Positions 34,372-50,400 are shown, numbered from the stretch's first letter. The stretch is DNA of 64,000 nt from Casuarina equisetifolia (GCA_028551475.1 CM052355.1:9734001-9798000), one strand, 5' to 3'. Numbers and translations are program-made. The notes: generated from the sequence alone by a model not told the origin.

Positions 34372-37300
34372 CCATTGAACTACCAAATGGACGAGTCATT
34401 TTGAGACCATTTAACTTGAATAAAACTGAGAGTTAGCCCCATTAGTAAATGTTGCTCTTACCCATTCCAGCAATGGTCCAAGAATGAACATTAGGATCTC
34501 CTTATCGTCTAAATAATGAATCCCTTTTGACACGATATCATATTGTCAGGTTAATTGGCCATTAATTTCGAGAGACCAAAAACCCTACAGATAGACTATC
34601 TGCATTAGCCTCCACCAAATGAACAACTCATAAAACACTCCAATATAGATATCTGATTCTTTTTAGTGGAGTTTGGGCTAATCATTTCCACGAAGTTAGT
34701 CTGAGCTATAAACAAAGAGCTGACTTTTGTCTGTTGGTTTCATTTAATTCCATTGTTTTTGTAATTTTTTTTATTAGTTTCTGTAAATTACCCAATCCAT
34801 TTTAAAGAGGTTCAACAGTCTTAGTGATGCTCATTAACATTCTCTGTTAAACCATTCTTTCTCTACCAGAGATTATATATTTTACTCTGGGTGTTGACGA
34901 TATACCTTGGAAGTTTGAAAAAATGTTCATCATTTCTTTCTCAATTTTAAGATTGAGCTTATAACTTCAAAAAAATGAAGAAGCAAACTGATTGAGAAAT
35001 TTACCGGGTGAAATCCCACCATTAGAACTAGTTCCTCCCTTTTTAACTATTTGATAGCATCACTGTAATTTGTAGAGTATTTAACTGTTATAACAATCGT
35101 AAGTCCAAATCAACAAGAACGAAGTACAGTACTGAGATGGCTAAGCAATCGCCACCAGCTCCTAGATGGTCATCATGTGTAAACAATAATTATGCGTATA
35201 CTCTAAGCAATCATTGCCAAAGACTGGGAGACTACTGTTGACTCTGAATAGAGATTATCCTCTGCAAAATGAAGGTTCAATGCAGAACTTACCTTGATGA
35301 TGCATCATTAACTTCTTCTTTTTTCTTTGCATGTAGTCTCTCCTTTCTTTTTAATTTTAGCATTAAATTGAGTGAGAAATGTTGGGGTATTCTAAGATAT
35401 AAAGAATGAGAAATGGACAGAATGATTCAGAGCTTGATATTAGAGATCGTCTTGATTTATAAATGACTGAGTTATTTGGGTTTTTAAGTATACCGTGTAA
35501 AAACGTCTAACCCATGTGGATGAATTGAATGAGCATATAGAAAGTTGCGTAGTGAGCATTGTCATGCGAAGACAAATTTCGTGAATGATGGGTCTTGCAA
35601 TGGTGGTTTTAGATACCATCTTAGAGACCTAAGATTAAGCAACTTGTGGGGCAAAAAGAAGGGTGCAGTTATAAATGAAGGGCAATTTATCGTATTATAA
35701 ATGATTAGAGAGAGAAAAGAAGAAGACGAACTCTGGACGCAATACTATATTTTAGCACCTTATTTGTCCCAACCAATCCCTATCCACGCAAATAAAAACT
35801 AAACCTATTTCTGAGTTGGGAAAACGTTCACATGCCAAGCACTGACTGGTGCTTGGGATCACGCATCTGGCTTTACTCTCTGCAGCTCACATGGTTGTAT
35901 GGTTGCTGCTGTCGTGGTCATATTACTTCGCCACAAAGATTACGCCTACCCAAAAAGAGGGCGGCAACATAGAATATGCAGAGCTCTGAATGGACTATTG
36001 AAGACCCCACCCCACAACTTGGAATCATTAAATTTTTAGTTTCTTAGCATTTTGCAAGCTGACATCTGCCACCACACGTTCGTATACATTTTTTCACTTT
36101 TGTTTTTCTTCTATTCTTTACAAATAGAAGTACTAAGCCAATAATACTTTGATATTTTACTTTAACTACTGCCCGTCAAAAGAAGTATATTTTCCTTCCT
36201 TTACTTGTTCATCTTTTTGAGTAAGATGCACTGGGCCATGATTTAGTGTGACAAATCAATTACGTATTAGTAGCAGAAAGTAGGAAATGTACATCCCAAA
36301 AAAAGGTTATTCCCTTCCTATTGGTGTAAGAGCTTTCTTTTATAAGTATTTGCTTTTATAATTTCAAATTTAAGTACATATGCCTTAACACTTTTTCTTT
36401 TTTGCATGGTGAAAGAATAGTGTTGCATTAAGTAATATCGCCAATCGCATTCATCTTGTAGTTGAATATAGACATTCTTCAAAAAAATAGTCTCAAGAGT
36501 TATCAACTGTATTGCATAAACAACAATATTTATCTTTATAATTTCTAAGATAATGAAGTCTATCTTTGGTGGCTAGTTAATTATATATTGCCAATCATAC
36601 TATCATCAAATGTCATATCATTCCATACCAACTCTTGATCCTAGGGAATGATACCTTTCCAAGCAAAGTTGATTGATAATTTTTCATTTGCAGCTATAAG
36701 CCAAACAAATTTATCTTATCTTCTATCATTGAGCCTTAGAATGGAGCTGATGTTGCTTATGAGCATAAACTATGAGTACCTCCTTTACATAGGCAAGTTT
36801 CATTTCTTGTTACTATCACTGAAACCTTTGAATCTTTCAAAATTCTAGAAATAATGATAGTTTGTTTTCCAACCCTGCTAGAGATAGTTGCTACCATAAA
36901 CCACTTGTTAATACTTCCATACAAGTTTCTTTGCTCAATTGCAAGGATTACCCTCTCTCTCTTCCCCCTCTTGAGAACTTGTCTCTCCATGTATGATCGC
37001 ATGCTATCTCCAGCCAATGCTTCCATCCACCAACCATTCTTCTTTTTTGGATCGCCAACGCTATTATCATAACTCGTCTTTGCATGAAAATACTTTTGAG
37101 CTATCAGGAATCCTCGTCATCTCTGAGGATCCTGGTATGCCTTCATTGGAAGTTCGTGGCTCAGTAGATGACACAGTGCTCAACCATAATAGCTTATTGC
37201 CTTGACTTTCCTCTGGAATCCTAGATACATCCATCCTTCCATATCTTTGCCCGGATAACCTAGGGGAATGGGTTACGTATTGATAAAGATGGAGAATATA

Positions 37301-38443
37301 TTTAAAAATATGAAAAGGAACAACAGCTTACCTTCATCTTATTGGAATAATAAATTGATATTATCAGCCTAATATTCTCATCATTTGGCAATATGTTGAT
37401 TTCATTCTCACCATAAATGTGACATTTTCCTTCCAACGTAAGGGCTAATTTTTGTTGCATTAAAAATGGAGATGCCCAAGTGATCAGAACGACGAAGCAT
37501 TGTTGGTTCTCTTAGCTCCTGGATTCTGTTCCATGAAACCACGAGAATTAGTATAAAGAATCCAGTTAATCATATCAATTTGCTGGTTTATGTAAAATGT
37601 GGCTGCAGGTCGTTCAACGCCCAAACAATGATAATCACGGTGACAAGCAAAACTTCGGATTTCTTCATGAGTTCAATGCTTTCTCCTGCACGAGCCCACT
37701 GGAGTTGGTTTCTCATAATTCAGTAGCGAACAGAAATCGCAATGATGCCGATCTGATTACAAAGAAAACGTACTGCAGTACAGGCATCAGCAACTGGAGG
37801 ACCATGTCCCATGATCAAGTCCTCATTTGTGAGACCATGATTCTTAATAGTGCTTCAGAATCTTCACATCCAAAATGTAGAATAACACATTGAAGCCAGA
37901 GTTCACCATCAAATGCACGCTGCTGTATTGCACCACAATCAGTGGTTACAAAAGAAACCGTAAATGATATGAGTACAAAGGTAAGTCCTATTGCTACACC
38001 ATAAGTAATTTTCTTCACACGAATCTTAGATGTGTAACAGGGTATATTCACAATCTCTTTTGTTTGCATGTATGTATACATCCATTTTCAAACAAATTGC
38101 ACCTTTCCCACCCGTTGATAATCCGGGATTCACTTTCCTAACACTTACAAACAGATTTTCTCGGGACGAGGACACGTCCCTGAGACAACCAATGAAATAA
38201 AAAACAGCTTCTGAACTACGCTAACTGCTTATATTTACATCAATTGCTAACTGTTGCATACCAGCAACCTGATAAGATATTCAGCCCTGATATATTAGAT
38301 ATCTTGATACTCACAAAAGGAATTCCACTAGTTACCTTACTATTGGGACACCAAAACAGCCTAAATTCCGCTTTCCAGTTCTTGCCAAGTTAGTTAACCG
38401 ATCACAAAGCTTTCCACTTAAAGAACCACAAAGATATGATACT

Positions 38444-41400
38444 TCAAGCTTCACTTGAGTCCTGGGAGCGTAAAGACTTGCCTCTCTTACTGCGATGATT
38501 AAGGCTCTGATGTTGTGACGCACTTTTCAAAGGCACCGGTGTAACTGGTAAAAGAGAAACAAGACAATCAGGTTAAGTCTTCTGGGGAGAATTGGCCAAG
38601 GCTAGGAAGCCCTTGACTGGAGAAGGAAGTTTCAGAATATGCAGAAATATCTTTCTAATCACTCCAAGCCGACCATCCAAAACAGCTCAAACAAGCATTA
38701 GCTCAGCAATCAAACCAACACAACAAGACCAGATGAATGGGTTAACCCCAGCCCTGAGCCATGTGTACACCTAGGTCAAGCCTTCTGAATGCAGAAGGTG
38801 AAAAATAGAATAATTTTTTTTGTTTTAAGCAAAATATGGCATGTAAGAACCAGCTGACTCTTGTAACCGGATGGCGTTTTCAATTCACAGTTGAACCAGA
38901 TAGTTGGATTCATTCCACGTGAACTGTACTAGCACGTAGACCAATTCCTGGTTAACATGGTCTGGTGCGTAAATTGAAGCTTTTGGCTGGTGAACATATC
39001 CCAACATTGAACAAACTAATGTGCCATGCCACCCAAATCACACACCCCGGGGGAACAAAACAAAAGGGAGAAAAAAAATCAGCTTAAAAGATTTGGTAAA
39101 ATGTCCTTTTAGTGTTCTCTCTTCATTACCGATGGGCCCCTCGAAAATAAAATTGCAGTCCAGTACGGCCCTCCAAATTAAATCCTATTTCCATCCCTAC
39201 ACCATGTTGAAATTCATTTCTCCAGGATTAAGAGAAGATGTATCATACCTAAACTAGAAATCAAGCAAAAAAGTACTGTACCTTTTCTAGTTATATCTGG
39301 TTGCATAGCACCAACAACATTTGATGATGAGGAAATAGATCTGTTGGCAGGCGCAGGTTTCATTGATGTTTCAGTCTTCTTTGAAGATATCAGAGAAGAG
39401 TTAAGAATAGCATCAACAGCTTCACGTTGTTTTTTCCTTTTTGCAATCAAATCTCCAGGCCCTACCTGGCTCGGGGCTTTAGTTCTATGGTTCATATCTC
39501 TCTCCTTCAGGCTACCTTCAGTTAATGGAGCTGCAACTTCCTGATTTCCTAGGTTTCTATCCACATCTAGAGATCTCTTTGGTCTTTTAGATGTCTCTGA
39601 TTTCAAAAGGGTATGAGTATCACCCAATTCTTGTTTTGAGTGGTCAGAATTAGTCGTAGAATTTTCAAAATTCACTTTCTGCTTGCTCATAGATGTATTT
39701 CCTAAACTAACTTTCTTTACACTACTCTCTTTGCCTTTCCTTTCACCAGCCATAACATGTTTCCCTGAGCTCTCACACTTGACATCAGATATTCTGTTTC
39801 CATCTGCAACAAAAGGCGAGGCTTTCTTTATCGGGATGGCATCTTCATCTCTGGGCCTTCTTATTTTCTTTGGCATACTTTCTCTAGCTGCAGGCAGATC
39901 TTTTTCATCTCCTACACCTGTTCTTTTACCCTGATCTAGACAGCCACCATCTTTTGTTTCCCTTCCATGGGTTTGCTTTACATCGTGCTTATTTTGTTTT
40001 GGATGCTGGATAGCATCTTTATCCTTTTCTACATGCTTCCGCTTTCTTGTATGGTTATAGGAAATCCCTGGAACAATGTCTTTGCAGAAGGGTGTTTTAA
40101 AAATGGAGTCATAGGGCGCTCTAACTGACATAACCAAGTTTCTCTCTTTAGCATCCCTCAAAAGCGCAGCCCAGTTGCGGTTTGTTTCCAAAGTCCTAGC
40201 ATTGCCCAAGATCCAGAGGGAGAGCTTGGCTCTTGTCAGAGCAACATTCATCCTTCTTACATCAGCAACAAACCCAATGCTACTCGAGTTGATCCCAAGT
40301 GAGGCAGAGCTAATGTCCCCTGCTCTAACTGTCGAAAGTATAAGTATATCAACCTCACGACCTTGGAAACCATCCACAGTATTAAACTCTACTTCATCTA
40401 TCGTAGTAGATCCAAATGCACTTGCAAAACGAGAACGCAGAAGGGAAAGTTGACACTTATATGGAGTTATGATGCCAATTCTTCCACTGAAAAACTCAGA
40501 TGGGTACCTAAACGATGCATCAACACAAAATCAAAAGCAATAAATCAACAAGTGCACAATGAAGAAGTTTGTGTACCTCTTCTTGGAAAACAACGTATCC
40601 AAAAGAGTCACCATACCTTTTCTTGAAAAACCTAAGGACTTCAACTGCAGCATCAGCCTCATGTTCATTATAAAGGGAGAATGCACCAGAATTCTTACTA
40701 CGATGCTCTAGGCCATCAACAATGTCATAAAATACATATGGTCCAAGAGCCTTAATTTCATGAAATGGAGCTGACTTGCTCAACATTTTATCACCATTTA
40801 ATAGCTTTCGGTCGTAAAAATGCAAAGAAGGAAACTGACAGATTTCTGGGTGCATTCTATACTGCAGAAGATGAAAAATTTGTCACTGTAAGTTTTTAAT
40901 AACTTGCATAAAGGAAAAAATTTAGAAGGACAAGGACTTCCCCCCTTCACATCAACAAGTGATGCAGTACTACATGATGAAAGATAAACTAGAAACAAAA
41001 GAGAACATTAAAATAAGTAGAAACTAGCATTTATACAGAGCAATTTCGCACAAACCCAGAGGCCAAAAGTAAGCAAAATATATGAATGATGGGAGTTAGG
41101 CGCAACAATAAAAAGAAAATAAGCTGATGACGTCATTCAATTTGGTCAAGAAAGAAGAAATTTTCTAGTCTCATCGAGAAATTGGAAAATAAAAATATAT
41201 TGACTAGACTGTAATTTCTCTTTGGGTTAGCAAGCAAAAGGCCATGGCATAACCAGTAATCATTAAAACAAAAAACAGGGATTCCATCCAAATTCCCAAA
41301 GATCTTGAACAGATTATTTTACAAGCTAAGAGTTTTTCATATAAATCCTACAAGTGCAGGCTTTTTGGCTGAGGTCCAACTTCAGTAACAGTTTTAAATT

Positions 41401-44400
41401 TCTCCTTTTTACAATAAGTTGAGTAAAATCATATTACAACCATAACACAGATGAGAGGAAGATTACGCAATCTACTCCACCTGCTTGGTCAGCATAATGA
41501 CAGGATGACCAGCCTTTTGTAGACGTTCAAACATGCTGCATTCATACAGGTATTTACTTGCAACACTCGAGAGAACTGTTGCAGGAAGCTGCTTCGGATC
41601 GCCAACCTTGAATAGTGGATTAAAAAATTCAGATCCATTCCTTGCTATGGCATAAGACTTTATGATAAAAGACATTAACAGCCTTACCATAATACACTTG
41701 GTCCCACTTGACTTTAAAAGCTGAAGAGGAATGAGAGTGGCAGGTTCCAGAGCCTGTAGTGGCAAGAACCAAGTGTTAGAAGACAAAATGTGATACCAAC
41801 ACCAGTGCTAAGCAGAGTACAATTTCAATCAACGAAAGAACATTTTACTTGAGCCGCTTCATCAATCACAATGGCATCAAAAAGATTATGCTCAGACTGA
41901 CTACTGAAGTTATTAGCTGACACAGATTCAGAACACACTCCATAGAGGTCTCCACCACAGCCACTTAATGTAGTTAACACAATCTCAGCTTCCTGCAATA
42001 TAGACTTCCGAAGCTTACGCCTAAGATTCCTAATCTCTTCATTCATTTTCTTCTCTTGTGCCTGAACATCACTAAGATCTTTATAAATTTGCTTCTTTTG
42101 CTCATAAAGTTTTCTTAACCTCAACCCTACTTCTGTATCAGACATTTCTTTCCCGTCATCCGCCTTATGAGCATCATCATCAGAAGAATTCTTAAGATGA
42201 CCATGTCCATCCCTTAAATTTGCTCGCTTGGTTTCATAGAACCTGATGCGGTCAACTAACTTTTCAAGATTAGACCGCAAAGACGATATGGAGCCCACAC
42301 TTGATTCTTTCTTTTCATTGCAAACTTTCATCCTCTCTTCCACCAAACGTTGATCAACAAGTGTGTCAATAAAGAATGGTAGTGAATTTGTATGGACTGT
42401 CTTCGCATTGCCAACCCTTACAAGATATGGTTCGTAGGTCTTTCCATCACTGCCGTAAAGGCCTTGACTAGAAATTCTAGATACTAACTCATCAACTGCA
42501 GCATTCGACTGAGCACATATTAGCACTCTCCCTCTGGTTGTACTTTCCATGGATTTTGGATTTCTATGGACATCCTCGCTTAATTGTCTGGCCAAGGCTG
42601 CATCCTGCCATGCCCTTGCAATTGCAGCAGTCACACTAATCTGTGGACTTGATTTGGTGCATAGTGTGTTATTTGCATTACCTGTTCCCTGTAAAGGCGA
42701 AGCAAGCAAACCACTGACAATGGCCAAAATAGTTCGTGTTTTGCCAGTACCTAGATAAAAAAGACAAAGAAAATCAGCTAATCACGAGTAAAATAATCTG
42801 CAAATATTAGGACCAAGGTAAATCAGATACCCGGAGGACCCTGAACAAGGGATAATTCAAAATCTTTCTTCAACTTAGGTGATCCAATAGCAACACTAAT
42901 AGCTTGAAGTTGACTGTCATTAAAGGATGATCTCAGTACCGCCTGCAAGGCTGGGGGCAGCTTCCCAAGATTCACTTTATTCAATACCTCATTACCAAGC
43001 GAATCATTGGCAGGCTTTAAAATAACTGGAAGTAAAGGGATATCCTTAATTGATGACAGTGCCTGAAACTCTCTCAGTTGAGGAGTAATGCTCATGATGC
43101 GACTTGCATGCCATTTACTTCGTTCAGTGAGGTTCCTTCTCGCTTGATGTAACCGTGAAGAGCCATTTAGAAGATAGAACCTGATTACTAATACTGTTGA
43201 CCTTCTTCTGTTGTCTCTCTCACGCCTCTCCACCTGAAAAATTTACAGGTTGCTTTAAGCAAAACTGGACATGATTTAACCAAGAGGAAAGAAACAAGAT
43301 TATCTATACAAATTATTATAGCATGAACATCAGTCCTGTCCCCTCAAAGTTTGTTATCTGCCACTTAAAGGTAAAACATGGATTAGCGCCTGACTTTATA
43401 GCTCCTTTACAACCATAACCAGAAATATAGCTTCTCATTTGGCAAGTACAATTACTTCCACAAACAAAGAAAATTTCAATCTTCTACAGGTCAAGTAGGA
43501 GCCACTTGTGGTACGAATTTATTATGGTTACTTCAGCTTAGGTGGTTAAAAGCAGAATGAGCAAAAACTAAAAATCATAACCAGAACTTTAGAGTCAATT
43601 CCTGCAAATAGGGACGAATCTAAGTAAAAATTAACCACATCAACTAGAAATCTGCTTCACCTCTAGCATGATTCTTATGAGGTAGTATACAGGCATACCT
43701 TTCCCAGCATGTGAATATCATGGGATGACCTTTGGGGAGGCTCTTTTGTTAACAAAACAAGATCGTTTTCTGAAAGGCTTTTAGAAGCTGCAGAATCATT
43801 GTCATCATAGACAAATCGAACCAGATGAAAGTCATCAACTCTCTCAACCACCATTACAGATAGACTGCCAAAATACATCTCCTCCCAAGAAGACATTTCC
43901 AGGAAGGAACTTTGTAGCTGCGCTTTGAACTCCTCCAAAACCAGTGGCCGAAAAATCTCCACGTATTGTTCAGGTGATTGGAAACAGACAGGAACCTCCT
44001 TGAGTTTGGTAACAGTTTGACTCCCATCTTTACCAGTGGATACTAATCCAACAGCTGCAAAGTAATCGATTTCCAAAATTGGTCTATACCAGTTATCAAG
44101 CTTAGGTGGCTTGAATCTTTTCACTCTGCCCTCCAGCCTATTTAAGTGGCCAGATCTGTTTTGGAAAGGAGATTTAAGCTGAATGACTTGCCGTTTGGGA
44201 ATAGAAATAGTAGACTTTGGCATAAATGACTGTTGAAGTCTTGCAGATTTAAGTGCAGACTCCAATGGATCATCTTCAATGTCCCATACCATCTCTTTCG
44301 GAACAGATGCGTCTTTAAGAGTTATTTCATTCTGGGATTGACACTCAATTTTTTCGTGTTTGAAGTCTATTTCTTTCCTCTCTTTATCTATGACTTTTGA

Positions 44401-47400
44401 TTCAAGTAGGGAAGTAGGTGTTTGTATGCACTTTAATCTATCAAAGCCCTTATCTTGAGAAGCAACCAAAGAACCATCAGTGGCATTTTTTTGCTTACAA
44501 TCCTCCACGGAATTCTTAGAAATGCCAGTTCCAGAAACTTTCTTCTTCACAGGGTCGGAATGCAATGTCCTCTCAAGACCTTCAGTCTCTCCATCCAAAA
44601 TGCATATACCTGTCCGAGTATCAGATTGCTTGACCTCACTGGCTGATATTGGTTCTTCAGTTTCACTGTCAGACAGAACAATCAGATTATCTCTTTCCTT
44701 TTCCTGAGCTTCTGTTACCAAGTCCAAGATCTGTACATTTCTATCATCTGCAGCAAGAGGCTGCACACATGTGACAGAACTCTTCCTCTCTTTAGACAAG
44801 CGCTCCGGAGATAAAGATTTTGACCTGAAGGTGATCCTTCCAGTGTCACGAGAAGCTTCTTTAGATAATGAGACAGAAAGGCACGAAACTTGTTCTGCCA
44901 ATTCATCCGCAGCAAAGTTTTCTACACCAAGTGAAAGCCCAATATATGATGACTATCTTAAGGATGGTCAGGTAATGCTCAACAAGTTAAAAGAAATGCA
45001 GGAAAAGTAATCGCAACAACAAAAAGAATTAGGAACAATATCATCATATATTAGGTGTGCCCCCACACGCATATCTACACACAAACACAAATAAATAGAC
45101 AAAAGTGAAAACTCACCACGAGATATTAGATTTTCAATGGCACTGATAATCACTGTAGCAAAGTTCCCAAATGAAGCTCTGACAAAAGACAGCAGAGTTG
45201 TAACTGTCCGTTTCCAATACACAATTATGACTTCAAGTGATGATTTTCCCCAATCCATCAGATCGTTTAGCCATGAGAAGTCATATAAAGTTTCTACTTT
45301 CACTCTGGAATCCCCAAGCTTTTTACCGACTGATGGGTAAATTATTTCAAAAACAACAGGGAGGACCTCAAGTAAGCGGACACAGGACATCTGAAGCAAT
45401 AAAGAACTAGTAAGAAGGCCTTCTCTTTTAAACAAGCAGCAATATATCAGTTAGAGCTATAGGGTGGAACTAATCCCGCCAAAAGGACTAACTACATTGC
45501 AAGAAATTTTTTAAGATTAAAGAAAAAGGATCACTGAATTTACAAAGCAATGATATCACGCTTAACATCATACAAGAACTGATCACCTTATAAAGTAAGT
45601 ACATCAACACAGAAAACTACTGAGCACACACACAGAGAATAAACAAATGGCTCAAATAATGAATGAATAAATAAGTGGAATCAATAATGCCCAGAGAACA
45701 ATTTGAAATACCTGACAATAACTGTAGCCAAAAAATGCCTTTCCTTCAACTAAGCACCTCCGAATGGAAGGCCAAGCAGTTGCTGATAGTAAGTAAATGA
45801 AATTTTCCTGTGCTTTTAGGTCAACATTTGAAGAATGAGCATTTACATTCACAGGCGATGAGTCAAAGGGATGTTGCCTCAGAAATCCACCTTGTGAAGA
45901 GAAGCTTGTGATATTTAAGTTATCAGATGAATTTTCAGACGAACCTAGGTTAGGTAAATCCCCTTCTTTGAGTAATTTGCGTAGAACGAAGAAAAAATGT
46001 TGTAAATTCTGAAACTTTTCTAAAACAGAATCCAATTGAACCTGTAATACAGTAAACAGCACCTTCAGGAACAACATATGATAGGAAATAATGATTTATC
46101 ACATCTTAAAAGGGAATTCCACAACTGTAATACAATATTATCAGTAGTGAACATGTTCTGCTTGCATTCCAGCAGAAAAAATATGACATTCCAAATCAGA
46201 GACTAGAACTGAACTAAAAATTAAGCATTGACACTAATATTCGAAATTTAATAGAGAGGGAATAAGAGAGAAAAGTCCTCACCAATTTACAAGCATGTCT
46301 CAAGCCCAAAAAAATGGCAGACAACGAAGATTTACTAGAGAAGAGAAACTTCAAACCACAACCCAGCCCCCGCATGTTTGAAACCTGTTCCAAGATACAC
46401 TTTCCGAACTGCCTCATATTCTGCATCAGCAATAACTTATACATTGATACAAATAGTACTTCATATAATACCCCAAAAAAGAAAGGAAAGAAAGAACGTT
46501 AAATCCATCACTTTGTTTGTAGATGTAAATAAGATGATGTGGAAGATGTAAGAAGATTATTCAGCATACATCATTAGGATCCAGAAGTGAAAGTATCAAG
46601 CTTTCGCCCATAGCTGATTCCCACGTCCACTTCTTCCGGAGTTCTCCTTGCCCCACTTTAACTATGAAATGTGCAGTTAACCTGTAATTCATCTCTCATG
46701 TAATCACTTAAAGAATGAGTTCCTTACCCCAAGCCATGAATTTAAACAGATATTACTTCAATGAGCCAATTTAAAATATATAGAAGGTCAGCTACTTTTG
46801 CTGAAATGCTATCAACCTGTTGAATGTTTTTAATAAAGGAAGACACATTGACGATACTTTTACAGAGTTCTCTGATTCCTTCCCTTCTCCACCATCATCA
46901 GAACCTGTAGGGATTTTCCAACCAAAAGAAGCAGCGATCTCTGTAGAGGAGGATGAAAGCCAAGTTCTCACTGGAGCTGCCACTTCTGCAGCTGGTTCAG
47001 GTTCAACCATTGAAAAGCGAGATCGAGCCCAGAAAACAGCCTTTGAAAATGATAATGGAAGGACTAAGGGATCAATTTCCGCTAGAACTTCATTCCAAAG
47101 CATGGGAATGCACATCCATCCTTCATATTCTCGAGAAGTAATTTTACTCTGCACACCGAATTCCCTCCAAGAACTATTATCCTCCTCTTCTACATCCAGA
47201 GCAACTGGAAGCCCATCAGATTGTTCATCATCATCAACGGATGTACTTTTATCAATACTCCAAGGTGCGCAGCAATTCAGCATTGAAGTTATGAGCGCAG
47301 CAGCATCAGACACTACGATGGTTTGTATAAGATCAAAAGCAGGCTGCCTTAGAGAACTGTGAAGTAAAGAATCCTTCAAAGATGACACAAGAGAAGGGGC

Positions 47401-50400
47401 CCTGTCCAACAAAATCACAAAGAAATTAGGCGTATAACTTCATCTCTGTCCACAACCCCATTACAACAGAATAACCAACAAAATCATATATATACTTTGG
47501 GATTTCATATGTTTATATTAGCACGTTGAATTGATTTGACAAAGTTCACATCTGTAATCAAACTTCAGATCCACACAATAAGGATGAGGGGCCAAGCAAA
47601 TCAGTTACAGTTCAAGCATCAAGAAGTAGTAGGAAGACTGGTTTTTCACATAATTACATCCTCTTACCAAATTAATTATCTTCGAGGATTTCAGATGAAA
47701 GAAATAAGTGAGATACTTATTCTGATTGTTCAATGAATTTTCTTGTCCAACTATTTCTAATTTTCGGAACCTAGACCATCATACTATAGAATACACATCC
47801 CTAGACTACAACTTGGAATGGATGGCTACATGAGTCAACAAGTCATAGCATGCTATAAGCACTACCCAAAAATAAAAAAATAAAAAAATACAAACTAAAA
47901 TTTGTTTGGGCTGCAACTAAAGCCTTACCATTTAACGTGTTAAGTAAAAAGTTTAAGTACACTATTTGTTTTTAAGATTCTTATTAAGCCAAAATACTTC
48001 AAGCTTATACCTTAAAAGAACCACCCAGTTTTAGTGCAAGATTAAAAAAGAAGCCCATCAGTAAAACAAACTTGTCCAAGTTTTAAGTAGTTGAAATGCC
48101 CCCAACATCCATACACACTAAAACTGCATAATTCACTATGAACCTAATAGATAATGATCTTGGATCACTCGACCCAACATAAAGGCTTTAGCAGAACAAA
48201 TGTTTCTTGGTATTTTGCAAGCTCCTAATAGAAATGTTTCTTGATATTTATGAAAGTACAGGACTTTTTACAGTGAAATGATGGCAGCTTTAACAAATAC
48301 AAGATCTATTTCCTGCCACAAATTCTCAACCTTTAGGGAAATAGTCTTCATTGCAAGAAAGTCATCGCATCTTCACTCCCAATCATCACCACTAACATTC
48401 CCACTCATTATAGAACAGGGAAACACCAGCTCTATGCCATTTTTCTCTCTGCATTCCATATTCATGATTTTATGCTAGAAGCACCCAGGCAAGTCAACAG
48501 GAAGCGATATTCCAAGAATAAAAGTCACTTAACAGGTACCAGAGTTTGTTAAATGGATGAAATAGCAAACCCCCCAGCCCCCCAAAAAAGAAAAGAAAAA
48601 AAACCATGTAAATACTAAGGAACCATACAGGAATTCATGTACCAAGAAGAAAGAAAAGAATTTAAGACTCCAAGACCAAAGAAAAAATACAGCTAGACAA
48701 AAACTGAGATAACAACCATAGGAATGTTGCAGAAAAAATATAACATCGAGTACATAATTAGGATTACATACCACATGTGAGCACATTCAGATGGTGGGCA
48801 TGGTGGATCCATCTTATAACCTCTGTGTATAATAAGAAGAGCTATCTGAAAATAGAATCTTGCAATAAATAGCAATAGAGAGGAGCTAATACAATAGAAA
48901 ATGCCAATATTTCAACGATCTTGAGGTAAAAATATGAACCTGGCAAGCCTTTTTCCTTGTTAAAACACTGAAGTTACTGCTCACAGGGACTTGATGGAGG
49001 AGAAAATATAGAAAATGCCTCCGTTGCTTTTCATGTTCCCCATCTTGCAAAGCCTCAAGGGACTAGATAGATTGTATGTGCACACATCAGTAATGCCAGT
49101 AACAAATACCAATCATTAACTAAATCAAAGTACTATATTCAGAAAACCACTAATGAAGGACTTGAGATGAAGTGATATAATGGTCCACAGACATGCCTGC
49201 AGAAAAGGCTGAAAAAGATCAAAAATGTCTTTATGGCTTTTCTCGTTTCGATTATGGAAACACTGTCCCACTAGAGTGTTCCGCATCACACTTGGAGACA
49301 AGGTAGACCTCAACCAAAGTTTACAACCTTAAAGGAAGCACAAAACATCAATACAAAAAGTCAGCCCACACTTAAACAGAAGATTCACCTTTGTGATTGG
49401 AAAAAGAACAGATGCTCACCCAGCATTTCAAAGAGTAGTCTCAAGCAGGTAACTGCATGAGAAAATACAACTGAATCGCCACTGATATGATTGAGTACAA
49501 GGTCAAGAAAAATGGGGTAGCGCTCCAATATCCCTTCTTCAAAAGCTGGAGGTTCTAAGAACCCAAGCCTTCAAAAAATAAAAGAACAAAGGAACCTGCA
49601 ATATTACCATTAGCAGGAAAAATAGTGGAAGAAAGAAAATAATTAATACTTTATGAAGATGAAATTTAGCTAGCACTTCCTACAATGATTTGATTCCAAG
49701 CCATATGGACACTCGATCCAGCTTTGCTCTTGGCCTTGAAGTCTCGACAGTTGATGGCAAAACTTCTGCCTCCAAATAGCCAATAAATTTCTTAAGCAAA
49801 GGCTGCAAAGGCTCCAATTCTGTTACGCTCCTGCACACAAGGAGAGTATATGGTACACTTGATCCAGCACTTACAGCCACAAAGCACCAAGAGTATTTAA
49901 GAAACCACCCCCACCCCCAACCAACATGCCAAGAAATAAAAAGTCAATGAACAGATGATATTAATTGCAAACAACCTCCTTCAGAGCTTTAATGAGATTT
50001 TACAACAAGGTTTCTCATACAGTAAACAATAAGTTGGGAGTCTGCGTTTTGAAATTCAAAACTCTGTCACAAGAGTTTTTTTGCATAAATGCTTTAAGCA
50101 TTTATAATTTCGCCTGTAAAGCGAGCTACAGAAAGCAGTGGTACAAAATTCATATTAAACTAAAGAGAATAAAGAGAATTAAGTAACATAGGGGCAATAT
50201 CCCCCCGCGGTGCTCAAAAGAGAAAAATAACTCTATGAACTTGCCTCAACCCTCAAAACAGAATATCAATGTCTTTAGGAATGATGTTAAATTCAAAGAA
50301 ATGAAGACCATAAAATATCATAGTGTTGAACTTCCCCAAAAACAATTAGACTCACCATGCCTTGCACAACAACAACCCCCCCCCCCCCCCTCCCCCTCCC

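Larger units (their letters stand above)
31636..38443. other. Large gene-poor spacer
   Basis: About 6.8 kb without a supported gene. It holds the promoter of the minus-strand SAUR gene, a TC microsatellite (33382-33416), an inverted repeat (34315-34371) and, close to the end of the Sen1-like gene, a minus-strand open stretch (37815-38081) with one hydrophobic segment (ITYGVAIGLTFVLISFTVSF) that I do not recognise. That stretch could be a decayed gene or chance. Confidence 0.45.

Noticed and set aside
46820-47362. Plus-strand open frame of 180 codons
   Set aside because: Antisense shadow of exon 10 of the Sen1-like gene; its Ser/Ala richness mirrors the acidic coding strand.
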